Positions 54,658-63,859 of a stretch of DNA of 64,000 nt are shown piece by piece. Below the pieces are notes generated by a model. That model did no database searches. It was not told the origin of the DNA and saw only the letters and a list, made by a program, of their open reading frames with translations. Position numbers and translations under genes: made by a program. The stretch spans positions 1,881,001 through 1,945,000 of the forward strand of contig NZ_CP022221.1 in the NCBI RefSeq assembly GCF_004114935.1. Reading direction: 5' to 3'. The stretch's first letter is position 1. The number at the start of each line of letters is the position of its first letter. The stretch is from Bradyrhizobium zhanjiangense. Its GTDB lineage: Bacteria; Pseudomonadota; Alphaproteobacteria; Rhizobiales; Xanthobacteraceae.

Positions 54658-55557
54658 ATGAACAGAGAGGATGCCAGCGATCTCCTCGCCTTCCTCGCAG
54701 TCGCGAGGGAGCGCAGCTTCACGCGCGCTGCGGCAAAGCTCGGCATGACGCAATCCGCGCTCAGTCAGATCATCCGGAATCTGGAGGAGCGGCTCGGCGT
54801 GCGATTGTTGAACCGGACGACGCGGAGCGTCACGCCGACCCAGGCCGGAGAACGGCTGTTCCTCAGCGTCGGCCCGAAGTTCACCGAGATGGATGCCGAT
54901 CTTGCTGCGCTCAGCGAATTGCGCGAGAAGCCTGCCGGAACCATCCGGCTGACGGCGACGGAGTTTGCCGCCGCCGAGATCCTGCTGCCGGCGCTCCGGA
55001 AGATCCTGCCCAAGTACCCGGACATCCATGTCGAGGTGATCATCGACTACGGGCTCACCAACATCGTGGCGCAGCAGGTTGATGCGGGCATCCGTCCCGG
55101 CGAGCTCGTCGCCAAGGACATGATCGCCGTGCGCGTCAGCCCCGACCTGCGGATGGCGGTCGTCGGGTCGCCCTCATACTTCGCCGAACGCAAGCGACCG
55201 AAGACGCCGCAGGATCTGACTCACCACAATTGCCTCAACCTCCGCCTGCCGACGCACGGCGGCAGCCTCTACGCCTGGGAATTCGAAAAGAACGGGCGAG
55301 AGCTCAATGTGCGGGTGGAGGGCCAGCTCGTGTTCAACAGCGCGGGCCTTCTGCTGGACGGAGCGTTGAAAGGCTTGGGCCTTGCCTACCTCACCGAGGG
55401 ACATGTGCAGCCGTACCTGTCCCAGGGCCGCCTGGTCCGCGTGCTCTCGGATTGGTGCCCGCCGTTCTCGGGATACCATCTCTACTATCCCAGTCGGCGC
55501 CAGCCTTCGCCGGCCTTCTCGCTGCTCGTGGAAGCGCTCCGATATCGGGGTAAGTAA
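54658..55557 (+). CDS. LysR family transcriptional regulator
   Basis: A 299-residue LysR regulator of the AaeR/DsdC-like type. The helix-turn-helix is ASDLLAFLAVARERSFTRAAAKLGMTQSALSQII, and NRTTRSVTPTQAGE follows. It is divergent from the MFS-CMD-cupin-SDR run and is the expected regulator. A pair of ACCTAA/TTAGGT arms 19 bases apart (54590-54620) in the gap may be part of its site, though weakly supported. The ATG at 54658 is used; an ATG at 54654 is out of frame. Confidence 0.93.
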   Translation: MNREDASDLLAFLAVARERSFTRAAAKLGMTQSALSQIIRNLEERLGVRLLNRTTRSVTPTQAGERLFLSVGPKFTEMDADLAALSELREKPAGTIRLTATEFAAAEILLPALRKILPKYPDIHVEVIIDYGLTNIVAQQVDAGIRPGELVAKDMIAVRVSPDLRMAVVGSPSYFAERKRPKTPQDLTHHNCLNLRLPTHGGSLYAWEFEKNGRELNVRVEGQLVFNSAGLLLDGALKGLGLAYLTEGHVQPYLSQGRLVRVLSDWCPPFSGYHLYYPSRRQPSPAFSLLVEALRYRGK

Positions 55558-55938
55558 AAGGGCATGACCACGGGACTTTATGTCCGAAGGATGCCGCTTT
55601 GCGCCAGAGCTTCCCTCCAGCTCGGTGGTTGCACCGGTGACGGTGCGGTCATCGTTGCACGCTGGTTGCTGGGATCTTGCGGGCGCCGCACTTAGCGCAG
55701 CACTTGGGTCCAGCGGCTCGTCAAGGCCTGCCACCGTGCCGCACGAGGGAAGTCGACGGCAGCGGCAGTTGGTGGAACTCGCCGGTTCGGTCGATCGCGG
55801 GGGCGAATTGACGCGTAGTCGATTGAAAATTAACTAGCGATAAGTCTGGTCCGAAGCACCTGACAGTGGAATAATTCCCAACGGTTTCTTGATCAGATTT
55901 TGACGTCGGCCCCGAACCGGCTGGCGACGTGGATTTTC
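55558..55938. other. gene-free stretch upstream of the GAF histidine kinase
   Basis: A short open frame (55580-55837) has no recognisable protein features, so I do not call it. The right part probably holds the kinase promoter. Confidence 0.45.
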
Positions 55939-58900
55939 ATGATGGCCGCGCTTCCTCAGGACGTGGTGGCGGATTTGCAGCAAGAGAACGCGCGGCTGCT
56001 GGCCGAACTGCGCGCCGCACAAGATCGCGAGAGCGCCACCGCGGACATTCTCAAGATCATTGCCAGTTCGCCGTCGGAGGTGAAGCCGGTATTCGATGCA
56101 ATCGCAAGGCGGGCCAATGCCTTGCTCGGCGGCTTTTCGACGACCGTATTCCGTTTCATCGATGGCATGGCCCACCTGGCGGCATTCACGCCGACGAATC
56201 CTGCCGCCGATGCGGCTTTGCAGAACATGTTTCCGAGGCCGATTGCCGATTTTGAGAGCTTCGCAAGAACCCAGGCGGGTAAGGTGGTACCGACCCCCGA
56301 CACTGAAGCGCTGACGACCGAAATCAAATTTATCGCGCGCGCCCGCGGCTTTCGCAGCATGCTGTTCGTTCCGCTCACGACCGGCGGCGTGGTGATCGGC
56401 ATGATCAGTGTCACGCGAGTCGACCCTGGCACCTTCGCTCCACATCATGTGCAGCTTCTGCAGACCTTCGCCGATCAGGCCGTGATCGCGATTGAGAATG
56501 TCCGGCTATTCGATGAGGTCCAGGCGAAGACGCGCGATCTCGCCGAATCGCTTCAGCAGCAAACCGCGACTGCCGATGTGCTGAAGGTGATCAGCCGCTC
56601 GACCTTCGACCTGCAAACCGTGCTCAACACGCTGGTCGATTCGGCGGCACGGCTGTGCGAAGCGGAGATGGCGTTCATCATGCGCCGCGAAGGTGATGAA
56701 TATCACGCCGGAGCAGCGGTCGGGTTTTCCGAGGAATACAGCGAGTTTCTGCAAGCTCACCCCATTATCCCCGGACGGAGCACGGTCACAGGTCGGGCCG
56801 TACTCGAGCGCCGTCCGGTGCAGGTCATCGACGTCGCTGCCGATCCCGAATACGGCCTGCGCGAGTCGACTACCATGGCTGGTCAGCGCACGGCGCTCGG
56901 TGTTCCCCTCATGCGCGAGAATGAGCCGATCGGCGCGATCGTGATCGCTCGCAAGCGCGTGCAGCCTTTCACGGAAAAGCAGATCGAGCTGGTTGCCACG
57001 TTTGCCGACCAAGCCGTGATCGCCATCGAGAACGTACGGCTCTTCGAACAATTGCAGAGCAGGACGCGAGATCTGTCCGAGGCGCTGACGTACCAGACCG
57101 GCAGCGCCAATATCCTGAGGGTTATCGCTTCCTCGCCGACTGAAGTCGGTCCGGCGCTCGAAGCGATTGTGGAAAGCGCATGCGGGCTTTGCGAGGCATA
57201 TGATGCGCTAGTCGTTCTGAGGGACGGCGACGACATCGTTGTCCAGGCGCATCATGGACAAGTTCCCGTGGTGTGGAGCCGACGATCGATCAGTGTGCAA
57301 TCGCCCAGCGGCCGGGCCATTAGCGACCGCCGCACCGTTCACGTGCACGACCTGCTTGGGCCCGAAGGGGACGAATTCCCGACAGGACGGGAATATGCGC
57401 TTCGCTCCAACGTTCGGACTGTTCTAAGCGTGCCGCTGTTGCGCGAAGGCGAGAGCATGGGTGCGATCGTGCTTCGTCGCACGGAGGTTCGTCCATTCGG
57501 CGAGAAGCAGATCGCTCTGCTTCAAACTTTTGCAGATCAGGCTGTTATCGCCATTGGCAACGCGCGTCTGTTCGAGCAATTGAACGAATCGCTGGAGCGG
57601 CAGACCGCAACGTCGGAGGTGCTGGAAATCATAAGCGCTTCATCAGGCGCATTGACTCCGGTCTTCCACAAGATCCTGGAGAATGCGACACGGATCTGCG
57701 GCGCCGGCTTCGGCACTATGAATCTCTACGAGGAAGGCGGCTTTCGTACGGTCGCATTGCACAACGCGCCGCCAGCTTATGTTGAGACCCGGCTGCACCA
57801 GAGCATTCGCCCACATCCCGCAAGCGGGCTCGGCACCGTCGAGAAAACTCATCAGATGGTTCATATCGACGACATCAGGACTCAGCCGCCCTACGTCGAA
57901 GGCAACCCGAACGTTCGCGCGCTTGCCGACCTTGCTGGCGCAAGGACCCTCGTCATCGTACCCATGCTTAGGGAAGACGAGCTGATCGGCACCATCACGA
58001 TCTTCCGCCAGGAAGTTAAGCCCTTCACGGACAAACAGATCGAGCTCGTGTCCAATTTCGCGCATCAGGGTGTGATCGCGATCGAGAATGCACGCCTGCT
58101 GAATGAACTGCGCGAGCGAACTATGGAATTGTCGCAATCGCTCGAGGAATTGCGAAACGCGCAGGATCGGTTGATCCAGACCGAGAAGCTTGCTTCGCTC
58201 GGGCAACTCACTGCCGGCATCGCACACGAAATCAAGAACCCGCTCAATTTCGTCAATAATTTTGCTGCGCTTTCCTCCGAACTGATTGACGAGCTCGGCG
58301 ACGGGCTGCGCTCAGCCGCCCTCGGCGAGGCAGCAAGGCAGGACATCGACGCGCTGATACGCATGCTACAAGGCAACCTGGAAAAGATCGTGCAGCACGG
58401 AAAGCGCGCTGATTCCATCGTCAAGAACATGCTTCTGCACTCGCGCGAGGGTTCTGGCGAGCGCCGTTCGGCCGATATCAACGCCATCGTTGAGGAAAGT
58501 CTCAACCTTGCCTATCACGGCGCGCGCGCTGAAAAGGCAGGTTTCAACATCAAGCTTGAAAGGAATCTCGATCCCAGTGCGGGGGCGCTCGACCTGTATC
58601 CGCAGGAAATCACGCGGGTGTTCCTCAATCTCATTTCAAATGGATTCTACGCGGCTAGCAAGCAAAAGGACGCCGCCGGTGGCGGCTTCGAGCCAAGGCT
58701 GCGCGCGACGACCACAAATCTCGGCGGCGCCGTCGAAATCCGGATTCGCGACAATGGCGCGGGCATCCCGGCCGACGTGAGAGAGAAAATATTCAATCCA
58801 TTCTTCACCACCAAGCCCGCAGGCGAAGGTACCGGGCTTGGCCTTTCAATCTGCCACGACATCATTGTGAAGCAACACGGCGGCAGCATCGAGGTCGAGA

Positions 58901-58983
58901 CCGAGGCTGGCGATTATACAGAGTTCATCATTACGCTGCCGCGCACGCTGGCGGCACCATTGCAGACCGGAGGCAGAAGTTGA
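55939..58983 (+). CDS. multi-GAF sensor histidine kinase
   Basis: A 1014-residue soluble kinase. After an N-terminal helix ([20 protein letters not shown]) come four GAF domains in a row, each preceded by a repeated linker of the type [12 protein letters not shown] and each ending with [22 protein letters not shown] helices. The kinase core follows: phospho-His763 in [13 protein letters not shown]-box [11 protein letters not shown], then DNGAGIP and GTGLGLS. There is no transmembrane segment. A TTG start 13 codons earlier is possible. The stop overlaps the start of a receiver gene, its partner. Confidence 0.93.
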   Translation: MMAALPQDVVADLQQENARLLAELRAAQDRESATADILKIIASSPSEVKPVFDAIARRANALLGGFSTTVFRFIDGMAHLAAFTPTNPAADAALQNMFPRPIADFESFARTQAGKVVPTPDTEALTTEIKFIARARGFRSMLFVPLTTGGVVIGMISVTRVDPGTFAPHHVQLLQTFADQAVIAIENVRLFDEVQAKTRDLAESLQQQTATADVLKVISRSTFDLQTVLNTLVDSAARLCEAEMAFIMRREGDEYHAGAAVGFSEEYSEFLQAHPIIPGRSTVTGRAVLERRPVQVIDVAADPEYGLRESTTMAGQRTALGVPLMRENEPIGAIVIARKRVQPFTEKQIELVATFADQAVIAIENVRLFEQLQSRTRDLSEALTYQTGSANILRVIASSPTEVGPALEAIVESACGLCEAYDALVVLRDGDDIVVQAHHGQVPVVWSRRSISVQSPSGRAISDRRTVHVHDLLGPEGDEFPTGREYALRSNVRTVLSVPLLREGESMGAIVLRRTEVRPFGEKQIALLQTFADQAVIAIGNARLFEQLNESLERQTATSEVLEIISASSGALTPVFHKILENATRICGAGFGTMNLYEEGGFRTVALHNAPPAYVETRLHQSIRPHPASGLGTVEKTHQMVHIDDIRTQPPYVEGNPNVRALADLAGARTLVIVPMLREDELIGTITIFRQEVKPFTDKQIELVSNFAHQGVIAIENARLLNELRERTMELSQSLEELRNAQDRLIQTEKLASLGQLTAGIAHEIKNPLNFVNNFAALSSELIDELGDGLRSAALGEAARQDIDALIRMLQGNLEKIVQHGKRADSIVKNMLLHSREGSGERRSADINAIVEESLNLAYHGARAEKAGFNIKLERNLDPSAGALDLYPQEITRVFLNLISNGFYAASKQKDAAGGGFEPRLRATTTNLGGAVEIRIRDNGAGIPADVREKIFNPFFTTKPAGEGTGLGLSICHDIIVKQHGGSIEVETEAGDYTEFIITLPRTLAAPLQTGGRS

Positions 58984-59369
58984 GCGTTTATATCATGGTC
59001 GTCGACGACGAGCCCGACGTCGAGGCGCTATTCCGCCAGCAGTTCCGCCGCGATCTGCGCGCCGGTCGTTTTCTCATGGAGTTTGCCCCGTCGGCGGCGG
59101 CGGCCCTGCAGCGCGCAGCCGAGATTGAGGATGCCACCCTGATCCTGATCCTGTCTGACATCAACATGCCCGGAATGAGCGGGCTGGAGATGCTATCTAT
59201 CGTGCGCACCGCCCGCCCCGATGTTCCGGTCATCATGATCACAGCCTACGGTGACGCCGAGACCAAGCGCAAAGCGCTGGAGAACGGCGCCGCCGACTTG
59301 TTGACCAAACCTATCGACTTCGCGGCGCTGCGCCAGGAGATCGATACAAGGCTCGAGCAGGCCGCATGA
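58980..59369 (+). CDS. stand-alone response regulator receiver protein
   Basis: A 129-residue CheY-like protein with no output domain. Asp9/Asp10, phospho-acceptor Asp60 (SDINMPG), Thr88 and Lys110 are all present. The TTG start lies inside the kinase stop (TTGA) after a strong GGAGG site, so the two are translationally coupled. It must pass the signal by protein contact or phosphorelay. A broken copy of a similar gene starts at its stop codon. Confidence 0.94.
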   Translation: MSVYIMVVDDEPDVEALFRQQFRRDLRAGRFLMEFAPSAAAALQRAAEIEDATLILILSDINMPGMSGLEMLSIVRTARPDVPVIMITAYGDAETKRKALENGAADLLTKPIDFAALRQEIDTRLEQAA

Positions 59370-59497
59370 CCGCAATCAGTCTCGTGGTCGATGACAAACC
59401 GGAACGGCTCGCAAGGTGTAATCTCCTATGTACCGTCCCAAGTGAAATTAGGCATGCTGCGTCAATGTTCACCGAAAACACCGGGGGTTCAAAATGA
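59366..59497 (+). pseudogene. remnant of a second receiver gene
   Basis: A short reading frame of 43 codons starts by ATGA overlap with the receiver gene. Only its beginning, [13 protein letters not shown], matches a receiver domain (compare VVDDEPD next door); the rest has lost the pattern and stops at the start of the universal stress gene. It is best read as a truncated tandem duplicate that still couples translation to the next gene. Confidence 0.6.
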
Positions 59498-60333
59498 AGA
59501 CGCTCTTGGTCCCGCTTCGAAATATTTCGATGATGACATCCACGCTCGATGTCGTCGTAGGCCTCGCGCAACGTTCCGGCGCCTATATCGAAGGCTTTCC
59601 ACTCCGCTTCGGCATGCCTCAATATGTAGCCGCGGAATTGGCCACCGGCGTCCTTTTAGATTCGTATCAAGTTAAGACCGAAGCCGAATTGAACGACATG
59701 CGCAACTTTTTCGAAGCGTTCATGTTGAAGCACGATATTCCTCGAGCCAATGCGGGATCGCGTGGACCATGCTTCGGCTGGCTGGAGACCGCGCCGGAGG
59801 GCGAAGACGTTGTCGGAAGTTATGGGCGCGCTTTCGATCTGATCGTGATGGCACGGTCTGACATTGATGCTCCGAGCCCTCACCGTCGCGCGATTGAATC
59901 CGCGCTGTTTGAGAGCGGCAGGCCCGTCCTACTGACGCCATCGAATGCACCAAGAAGTATCGCGACAAATATCATGATCCACTGGAATGGTAGTACCGAG
60001 CAAGCTCGGGCAAACGCATTTGCCATGCCGTTGCTCCGTGTGGCCGAAAGGGTATCGGTCCTAACCGTCATTGGCGGCCAGGGGGTACCAGGACCATCTG
60101 CCGATCGGATCGTCCAGCAACTGCGGTACAATGACATTGCAGCCCATGTGACTAGGGTTGGACTGGAGAATCGCGAGACCGGAGAGGCGGTCCTCGATGC
60201 CGCCAGGGCTCAAGGTTGCGATCTCTTGATCAAGGGAGCCTTCACCCGCACCAGGTTGCGGCAAATGATATTCGGCGGGGCGACCAGCTATATCATGGAG
60301 CATGCGGATCTGCCTGTCCTGATGGCTCATTAG
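59494..60333 (+). CDS. universal stress protein, tandem UspA type
   Basis: A 279-residue protein with two Usp-like halves. The first begins MKTLLVPLRNISMMTS, and the second half contains IMIHWNGSTEQARANAFAMPLL and the closing LLIKGAFTRTRLRQMIFGGATSYIMEHADLPVLM, where GGATSYIMEHA matches the family's ATP-binding end. The ATG overlaps the stop of the receiver remnant. It stands downstream of the two-component genes, so stress-linked expression is likely. Confidence 0.92.
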   Translation: MKTLLVPLRNISMMTSTLDVVVGLAQRSGAYIEGFPLRFGMPQYVAAELATGVLLDSYQVKTEAELNDMRNFFEAFMLKHDIPRANAGSRGPCFGWLETAPEGEDVVGSYGRAFDLIVMARSDIDAPSPHRRAIESALFESGRPVLLTPSNAPRSIATNIMIHWNGSTEQARANAFAMPLLRVAERVSVLTVIGGQGVPGPSADRIVQQLRYNDIAAHVTRVGLENRETGEAVLDAARAQGCDLLIKGAFTRTRLRQMIFGGATSYIMEHADLPVLMAH

Positions 60334-60553
60334 AGCCGCACGCAGGCCTCTCTCCGGATCATGCCATCCTGCCCGTGTTTTGCCCGACGTGTCAACCGAA
60401 ATTCGGAAAATGCGTAACCCATTGTTTCCGCTCGCGTCCGCTACTGTGCATGGGGTTGTTTTTCCATTTTTTTTATGAGACGGGTGCGGACAGCCGCGAG
60501 TGGGCCGTCAGGCGGCCGCGATCGCTCGAAACTGGATGGTTCAGGAAGAAAAA

Positions 60554-60598
60554 TGGTGGGCGCACAAGGGATCGAACCTTGGACCTCTCCCGTGTGAA
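60554..60598 (-). other. tRNA-Val(CAC) 3' half, left attachment site of an island
   Basis: Read on the minus strand, 45 bases give the anticodon loop TTCACAC (anticodon CAC), 3' anticodon stem GGGAG, variable AGGTC, T-arm CAAGG-TTCGATC-CCTTG, acceptor TGCGCCC and ACCA. The matching 5' stem CTCCC and the 5' acceptor half are missing on the right, so this is not a working tRNA. It is the typical crossover segment of tyrosine integrases, with the integrase next to it. Confidence 0.85.
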
Positions 60599-60772
60599 CC
60601 ACAATCGGTAGACCCGAGCCAACCAAATCCGGCCATAGTTGAAATGTAAAAATCTCTTTGATTGATTTGGGTTATGGCCTTGTTCGGCCATAGGAGCCCA
60701 TAGGTGACCTTGCTACATTTTGTATGCCCCCGTTGTGCCCGCCGTGGATTTTCCCTTGGGGCACAAAAACGG

Positions 60773-60866
60773 GGGAGGTCTGAGAGCCGGTTCTGTTCGG
60801 GTTTGTGGATCCTCCCTGCGCGGGCACACGGCAAGGGGAGGGTCTGAGGCCCGGTTCTGTTCGAGG
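60773..60866. repeat. direct repeats upstream of the integrase
   Basis: Two near-identical blocks, 60773-60801 and 60835-60866, both contain GAGG(G)TCTGAG and CCGGTTCTGTTCG. GGGCACA motifs recur around them (60758, 60820, 60886, 60895). Position suggests arm-type integrase sites or duplication scars. Confidence 0.6.
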
Positions 60867-60918
60867 GCTGACGCCCTTCTTGCGGGGCACACCGGGGCAC
60901 AGAGAGAGGGAAGGAATC

Positions 60919-62250
60919 ATGACGGGGCCGGCCAACCAGCTGACGCTCACCGATGCGGTGATCCGCAACGCAACGCTGCCGCCGGGTAAGGCGCAGCATT
61001 ATCTCCACGACGACAAGCTGCCCGGCCTCGCCCTGCGCATGCGCGCCACCGGCGGCCGGACCTGGGTCTACCTCTTCACCAAGCCGGGGGTAAGGGGGAC
61101 CCAGCGCAAGACCCTCGGCGCGTGGCCCAAATATAATGAGAAGGCCGCGCGCAAGGCTGCCACCATCGCCGCAGGCGAGGTCGTCAAGGGCTTGGACCCG
61201 AACGACGCCAAGCGCGAGGCGAGGCGGCAACAGGCAGCCGAGAAGCAGCGCACCACGCTCGCGACCCTCATTGTTGAAGATGGTCCCTACCAGACGTCCT
61301 TGACCGAACGTCAAGTCGTCAACTGGAAGCCAGCAATGTCGGCGCTGAGGCGCGGGCTCAAGGATCACGCCGAGAGCGGCGTGGGGGACCTGACGCGACG
61401 ACAGATCATGGCTGCGGTCGACAAGATTGCCAAGACCGGCAAGCGCGGTGCAGCCAAGGACCTGCGCAAGCACGTGCATACCTTACTCGAATGGTGCGTC
61501 GGCGAGGGCTATGTCGAGCACAACGTGCTCGCCGGCTATCGCGCGCCCAAAGAAACTCGCGCGCAAAGGGTCGGACGCCGAACGAAGGGCCGCGCGCTGA
61601 CCGATGAGGAAATCATCAAGGTCTGGGATGCATCCGGCAAGCTCGGGGCTTTCGGTCTCCTGGCACGCATGTGCCTGCTCGGTGGCCCGCGCCGCAGCGA
61701 GCCTACCATGATCGAGTGGCGAAAGCACATCATGGATGACCGCATCACCTTTGATGCGGCGTGGACCAAGATGGGGCTGCACCACGATGTGCCGCGCACT
61801 CACCTGGTTGACGAGGTGCTCACGGCCGCGAAACATTTCCAGCGGGCAACCTCCGACTATGTCTTCCCGTCACCAAAGACCGGCGGCCAGATGTCCGGCT
61901 TCACCAAAATGGTCAACCGCCTGGTCAAGGAAGCGAGCGTCGCCAAGTTCACCATGCATGACTTAAGGCGCAGCTTGCGCACCATCATGTCGCGTTGTGG
62001 CTACGACAACGAAATCCAGCGGCTGTGTGTTGGGCAAAAGCCAAGCGGAATTGATCAGGTGTACAATCACGACGAACAGTGGATCATCCGCAAGATGGCG
62101 TTCGAAGCGGCCCACGACTACATCGCGGAATTGGTCGGCGCGAAAAGGGTCGGCAAAATCGTGCGCCTGCAGCGGACGAATCCGCTTGACCCGATCAAGG
62201 CCGAGCTCCTCGGCCGTCTCCGTGAGCATTATGCGGCTGAGGCGTCCTAG
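60919..62250 (+). CDS. tyrosine recombinase/integrase (P4 type, DUF4102)
   Basis: A 443-residue integrase. The N-terminal arm-binding domain contains PGLALRMRATGGRTWVYLF and RKTLGAWPKYNEKAARKAA, typical of DUF4102. The catalytic domain shows LLGGPRRSEP (first Arg), MHDLRRSLRT (HxxR) and DQVYNHDEQ (nucleophile Tyr). A GGAAGGA site fixes the ATG. It lies beside the tRNA-Val fragment and should have inserted the element into that tRNA gene. The codons look typical for the host. Confidence 0.94.
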   Translation: MTGPANQLTLTDAVIRNATLPPGKAQHYLHDDKLPGLALRMRATGGRTWVYLFTKPGVRGTQRKTLGAWPKYNEKAARKAATIAAGEVVKGLDPNDAKREARRQQAAEKQRTTLATLIVEDGPYQTSLTERQVVNWKPAMSALRRGLKDHAESGVGDLTRRQIMAAVDKIAKTGKRGAAKDLRKHVHTLLEWCVGEGYVEHNVLAGYRAPKETRAQRVGRRTKGRALTDEEIIKVWDASGKLGAFGLLARMCLLGGPRRSEPTMIEWRKHIMDDRITFDAAWTKMGLHHDVPRTHLVDEVLTAAKHFQRATSDYVFPSPKTGGQMSGFTKMVNRLVKEASVAKFTMHDLRRSLRTIMSRCGYDNEIQRLCVGQKPSGIDQVYNHDEQWIIRKMAFEAAHDYIAELVGAKRVGKIVRLQRTNPLDPIKAELLGRLREHYAAEAS

Positions 62251-62563
62251 TGGTTCTATCGCACTTGGCCAGATAGTCGCGCACCGCATCGACACGATAG
62301 AGGGGCCGGCCATCGACGTAGCGCCATTTCAGCGGGTGGTTCGGATCGCGCCGCCACTGCTCCAGCGCTCCGGGCGTGCGCCGGATAACCGCGGCGGCCT
62401 CTAATGCGGTCAAATTAGAGCTACCCGGTAGCGCATCGATATCGAAGGTCGCGGGCGGCGGCATGCCACGGTTCTTGCGATGGCGCTTCGTGGCTTGCGG
62501 CATTTTCTGACTACTTGCCGACCCTAACGTCTCGATTGGGGTCTTTTCGTCTTCGCCGCTCAT
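62195..62563 (-). CDS. excisionase-like small DNA-binding protein
   Basis: A 122-residue protein overlapping the integrase 3' end by 56 bases on the opposite strand. The C-terminal half has a MerR/excisionase-type winged helix: LTALEAAAVIRRTPGALEQW then WRYVDGRPLYRVDAVRDYLA. The N-terminus is basic and Ser/Lys/Pro-rich, probably disordered. Convergent overlap with the integrase is a common integrase-excisionase layout. The start at MSGEDEK is tentative. Confidence 0.65.
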   Translation of the reverse strand: MSGEDEKTPIETLGSASSQKMPQATKRHRKNRGMPPPATFDIDALPGSSNLTALEAAAVIRRTPGALEQWRRDPNHPLKWRYVDGRPLYRVDAVRDYLAKCDRTTRTPQPHNAHGDGRGARP

Positions 62564-62929
62564 GCCTCGGTCCCGAACCGCATCGGTCTGAGGCGATAAG
62601 ATCGTAGGCTGCTCTAATAAGAAAGAAATCAAGTGCGCAGGTATGGCTGCTGGGTTGTTGTGGCGTACAAAAAGGAAGAACCGCTTCGATTGATCTGGGA
62701 CACGCCGGGTGGCCCTTTTCGCTTCATTCCGGCCTCGGCCTCATAGGCAATCGCAGCCCTGCTCCTGGCACTGTATTTCATTTCCTAGTATCCCGTCATG
62801 CGAACAGGCGCGATGGCTCACTGAGCACGTCCGTCGCCGTTCACCCTCACGGAAAGCTCCTGTCTCTGATTGAGTGGGTTTGAGCGGCGTGCTGCTGGGT
62901 TGCAGCGGTCGTTCCAGGGAGAAGGGCAT
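62564..62929. other. gene-free AT-richer island stretch
   Basis: No supported gene; short open frames here show no protein pattern. Composition is visibly less GC-rich than the chromosome to the left. Confidence 0.5.
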
Positions 62930-63859
62930 TTATTGATCTTCGTAGCCTTCGGAGTTCAGATCGAAATGATGACTCCAGATGGCTACCTTGGCCCCGATAG
63001 CCGAAAATAGACCGCCTTTGTCGGGTTTCTTACTCTCCAGCTTATGATTGATCTGATTGGTATAGAAGGTTGAGAAGAACTGGAGCGGATATGAGGGATG
63101 CGTCGCAGTTGCTTGGATCACATTAAAGAAAGAACTCGAATCGTCATGGTGCGGGCCAGTCTCGAACATGTCGTAGGGCGATAGATGGATGATCAATGAG
63201 CCCGGTACACAAATGGCGACAGGCAACTCGTCTACGTGCGTAATGCCGAGCTGGGTCTGAATCTCATTGTTGTCGAAGGCGTGATAAAGAAGATTCCAGT
63301 CAAATTCCATGCTGTAGGCAAAGACGCCTTGGAACGTTCCCTGAGTCCTTTCTTTGATGGTGCGTGTGAGCGACGCAATGTTGGCGAGTGCTTCAATCAT
63401 TGTACCGGACCATCGATATGATTCCTGATCGTCGCCCCCGAGGGGATACTTCGGTGACCGTGTCTTCGTTCCTGAATATTCGCGATGAAAGGTCAGCGAA
63501 CTTTTTACCTCGATCGCCGCATAAAACGCTTCTGGGGTAATGATCGAATAATCGTCCGTATGGAGCAGGGGTGGGAATGTTTGAGAGTCAAATACCAGGC
63601 AGTCTATCTGCTTGCTCTGGTCGTCGCTGATCTTCCCGGAGCCGTGATTCCAAGTACTCACAAAGCCCGTACCAACCGTCAGCCGGGACGGCGTAAAATC
63701 TCTCAGAAACTGCCTTAGGCGACTTTCGCGGAATTGCCCCAATGAGGTTGGGTGCTTCGTAAATAGGGAAACCTTCTCGAAATCGAGGAGGAGCTTCGCC
63801 TGTTCGATTTCATAAAACCGGATGATTTCTCCTTCAGGACCTTGCGATGACTTCTTCAA
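62930..63859 (-). CDS. DUF6602-like protein with PD-(D/E)XK-type core
   Basis: A 309-residue island protein. The pattern ESRLRQFLRDFTPSRLTVGTGFV, SKQIDCLVFD (Asp86) and AAIEVKSSL (Glu117-x-Lys119) fits DUF6602, whose core looks like a PD-(D/E)XK nuclease. Codon use is clearly less GC-biased than in the genes left of the attachment site, which supports recent transfer. The start is a TTG near the window edge; upstream context is cut short. A role in defence against mobile DNA is possible but not shown. Confidence 0.65.
   Translation of the reverse strand: MKKSSQGPEGEIIRFYEIEQAKLLLDFEKVSLFTKHPTSLGQFRESRLRQFLRDFTPSRLTVGTGFVSTWNHGSGKISDDQSKQIDCLVFDSQTFPPLLHTDDYSIITPEAFYAAIEVKSSLTFHREYSGTKTRSPKYPLGGDDQESYRWSGTMIEALANIASLTRTIKERTQGTFQGVFAYSMEFDWNLLYHAFDNNEIQTQLGITHVDELPVAICVPGSLIIHLSPYDMFETGPHHDDSSSFFNVIQATATHPSYPLQFFSTFYTNQINHKLESKKPDKGGLFSAIGAKVAIWSHHFDLNSEGYEDQ

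Larger units (their letters stand above)
60334..60918. other. gap with attachment site and integrase upstream repeats
   Basis: No protein gene. It contains the tRNA-Val 3' half (60554-60598) and, to its right, a pair of long direct repeats and several GGGCACA motifs before the integrase. Confidence 0.6.

Noticed and set aside
55580..55837. Small protein gene upstream of the GAF kinase
   Set aside because: There is no ribosome-binding site, no domain pattern and an untypical composition; the stretch looks non-coding.
60554..60630. A complete tRNA gene at the attachment site
   Set aside because: The 5' side lacks the CTCCC anticodon partner, the D-arm and the GGGCGCA acceptor strand, so only the 3' half is present.
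62741..62929. 62-codon frame on the minus strand in the island
   Set aside because: No protein pattern or start signal, and it lies in the short gap before the DUF6602-like stop.
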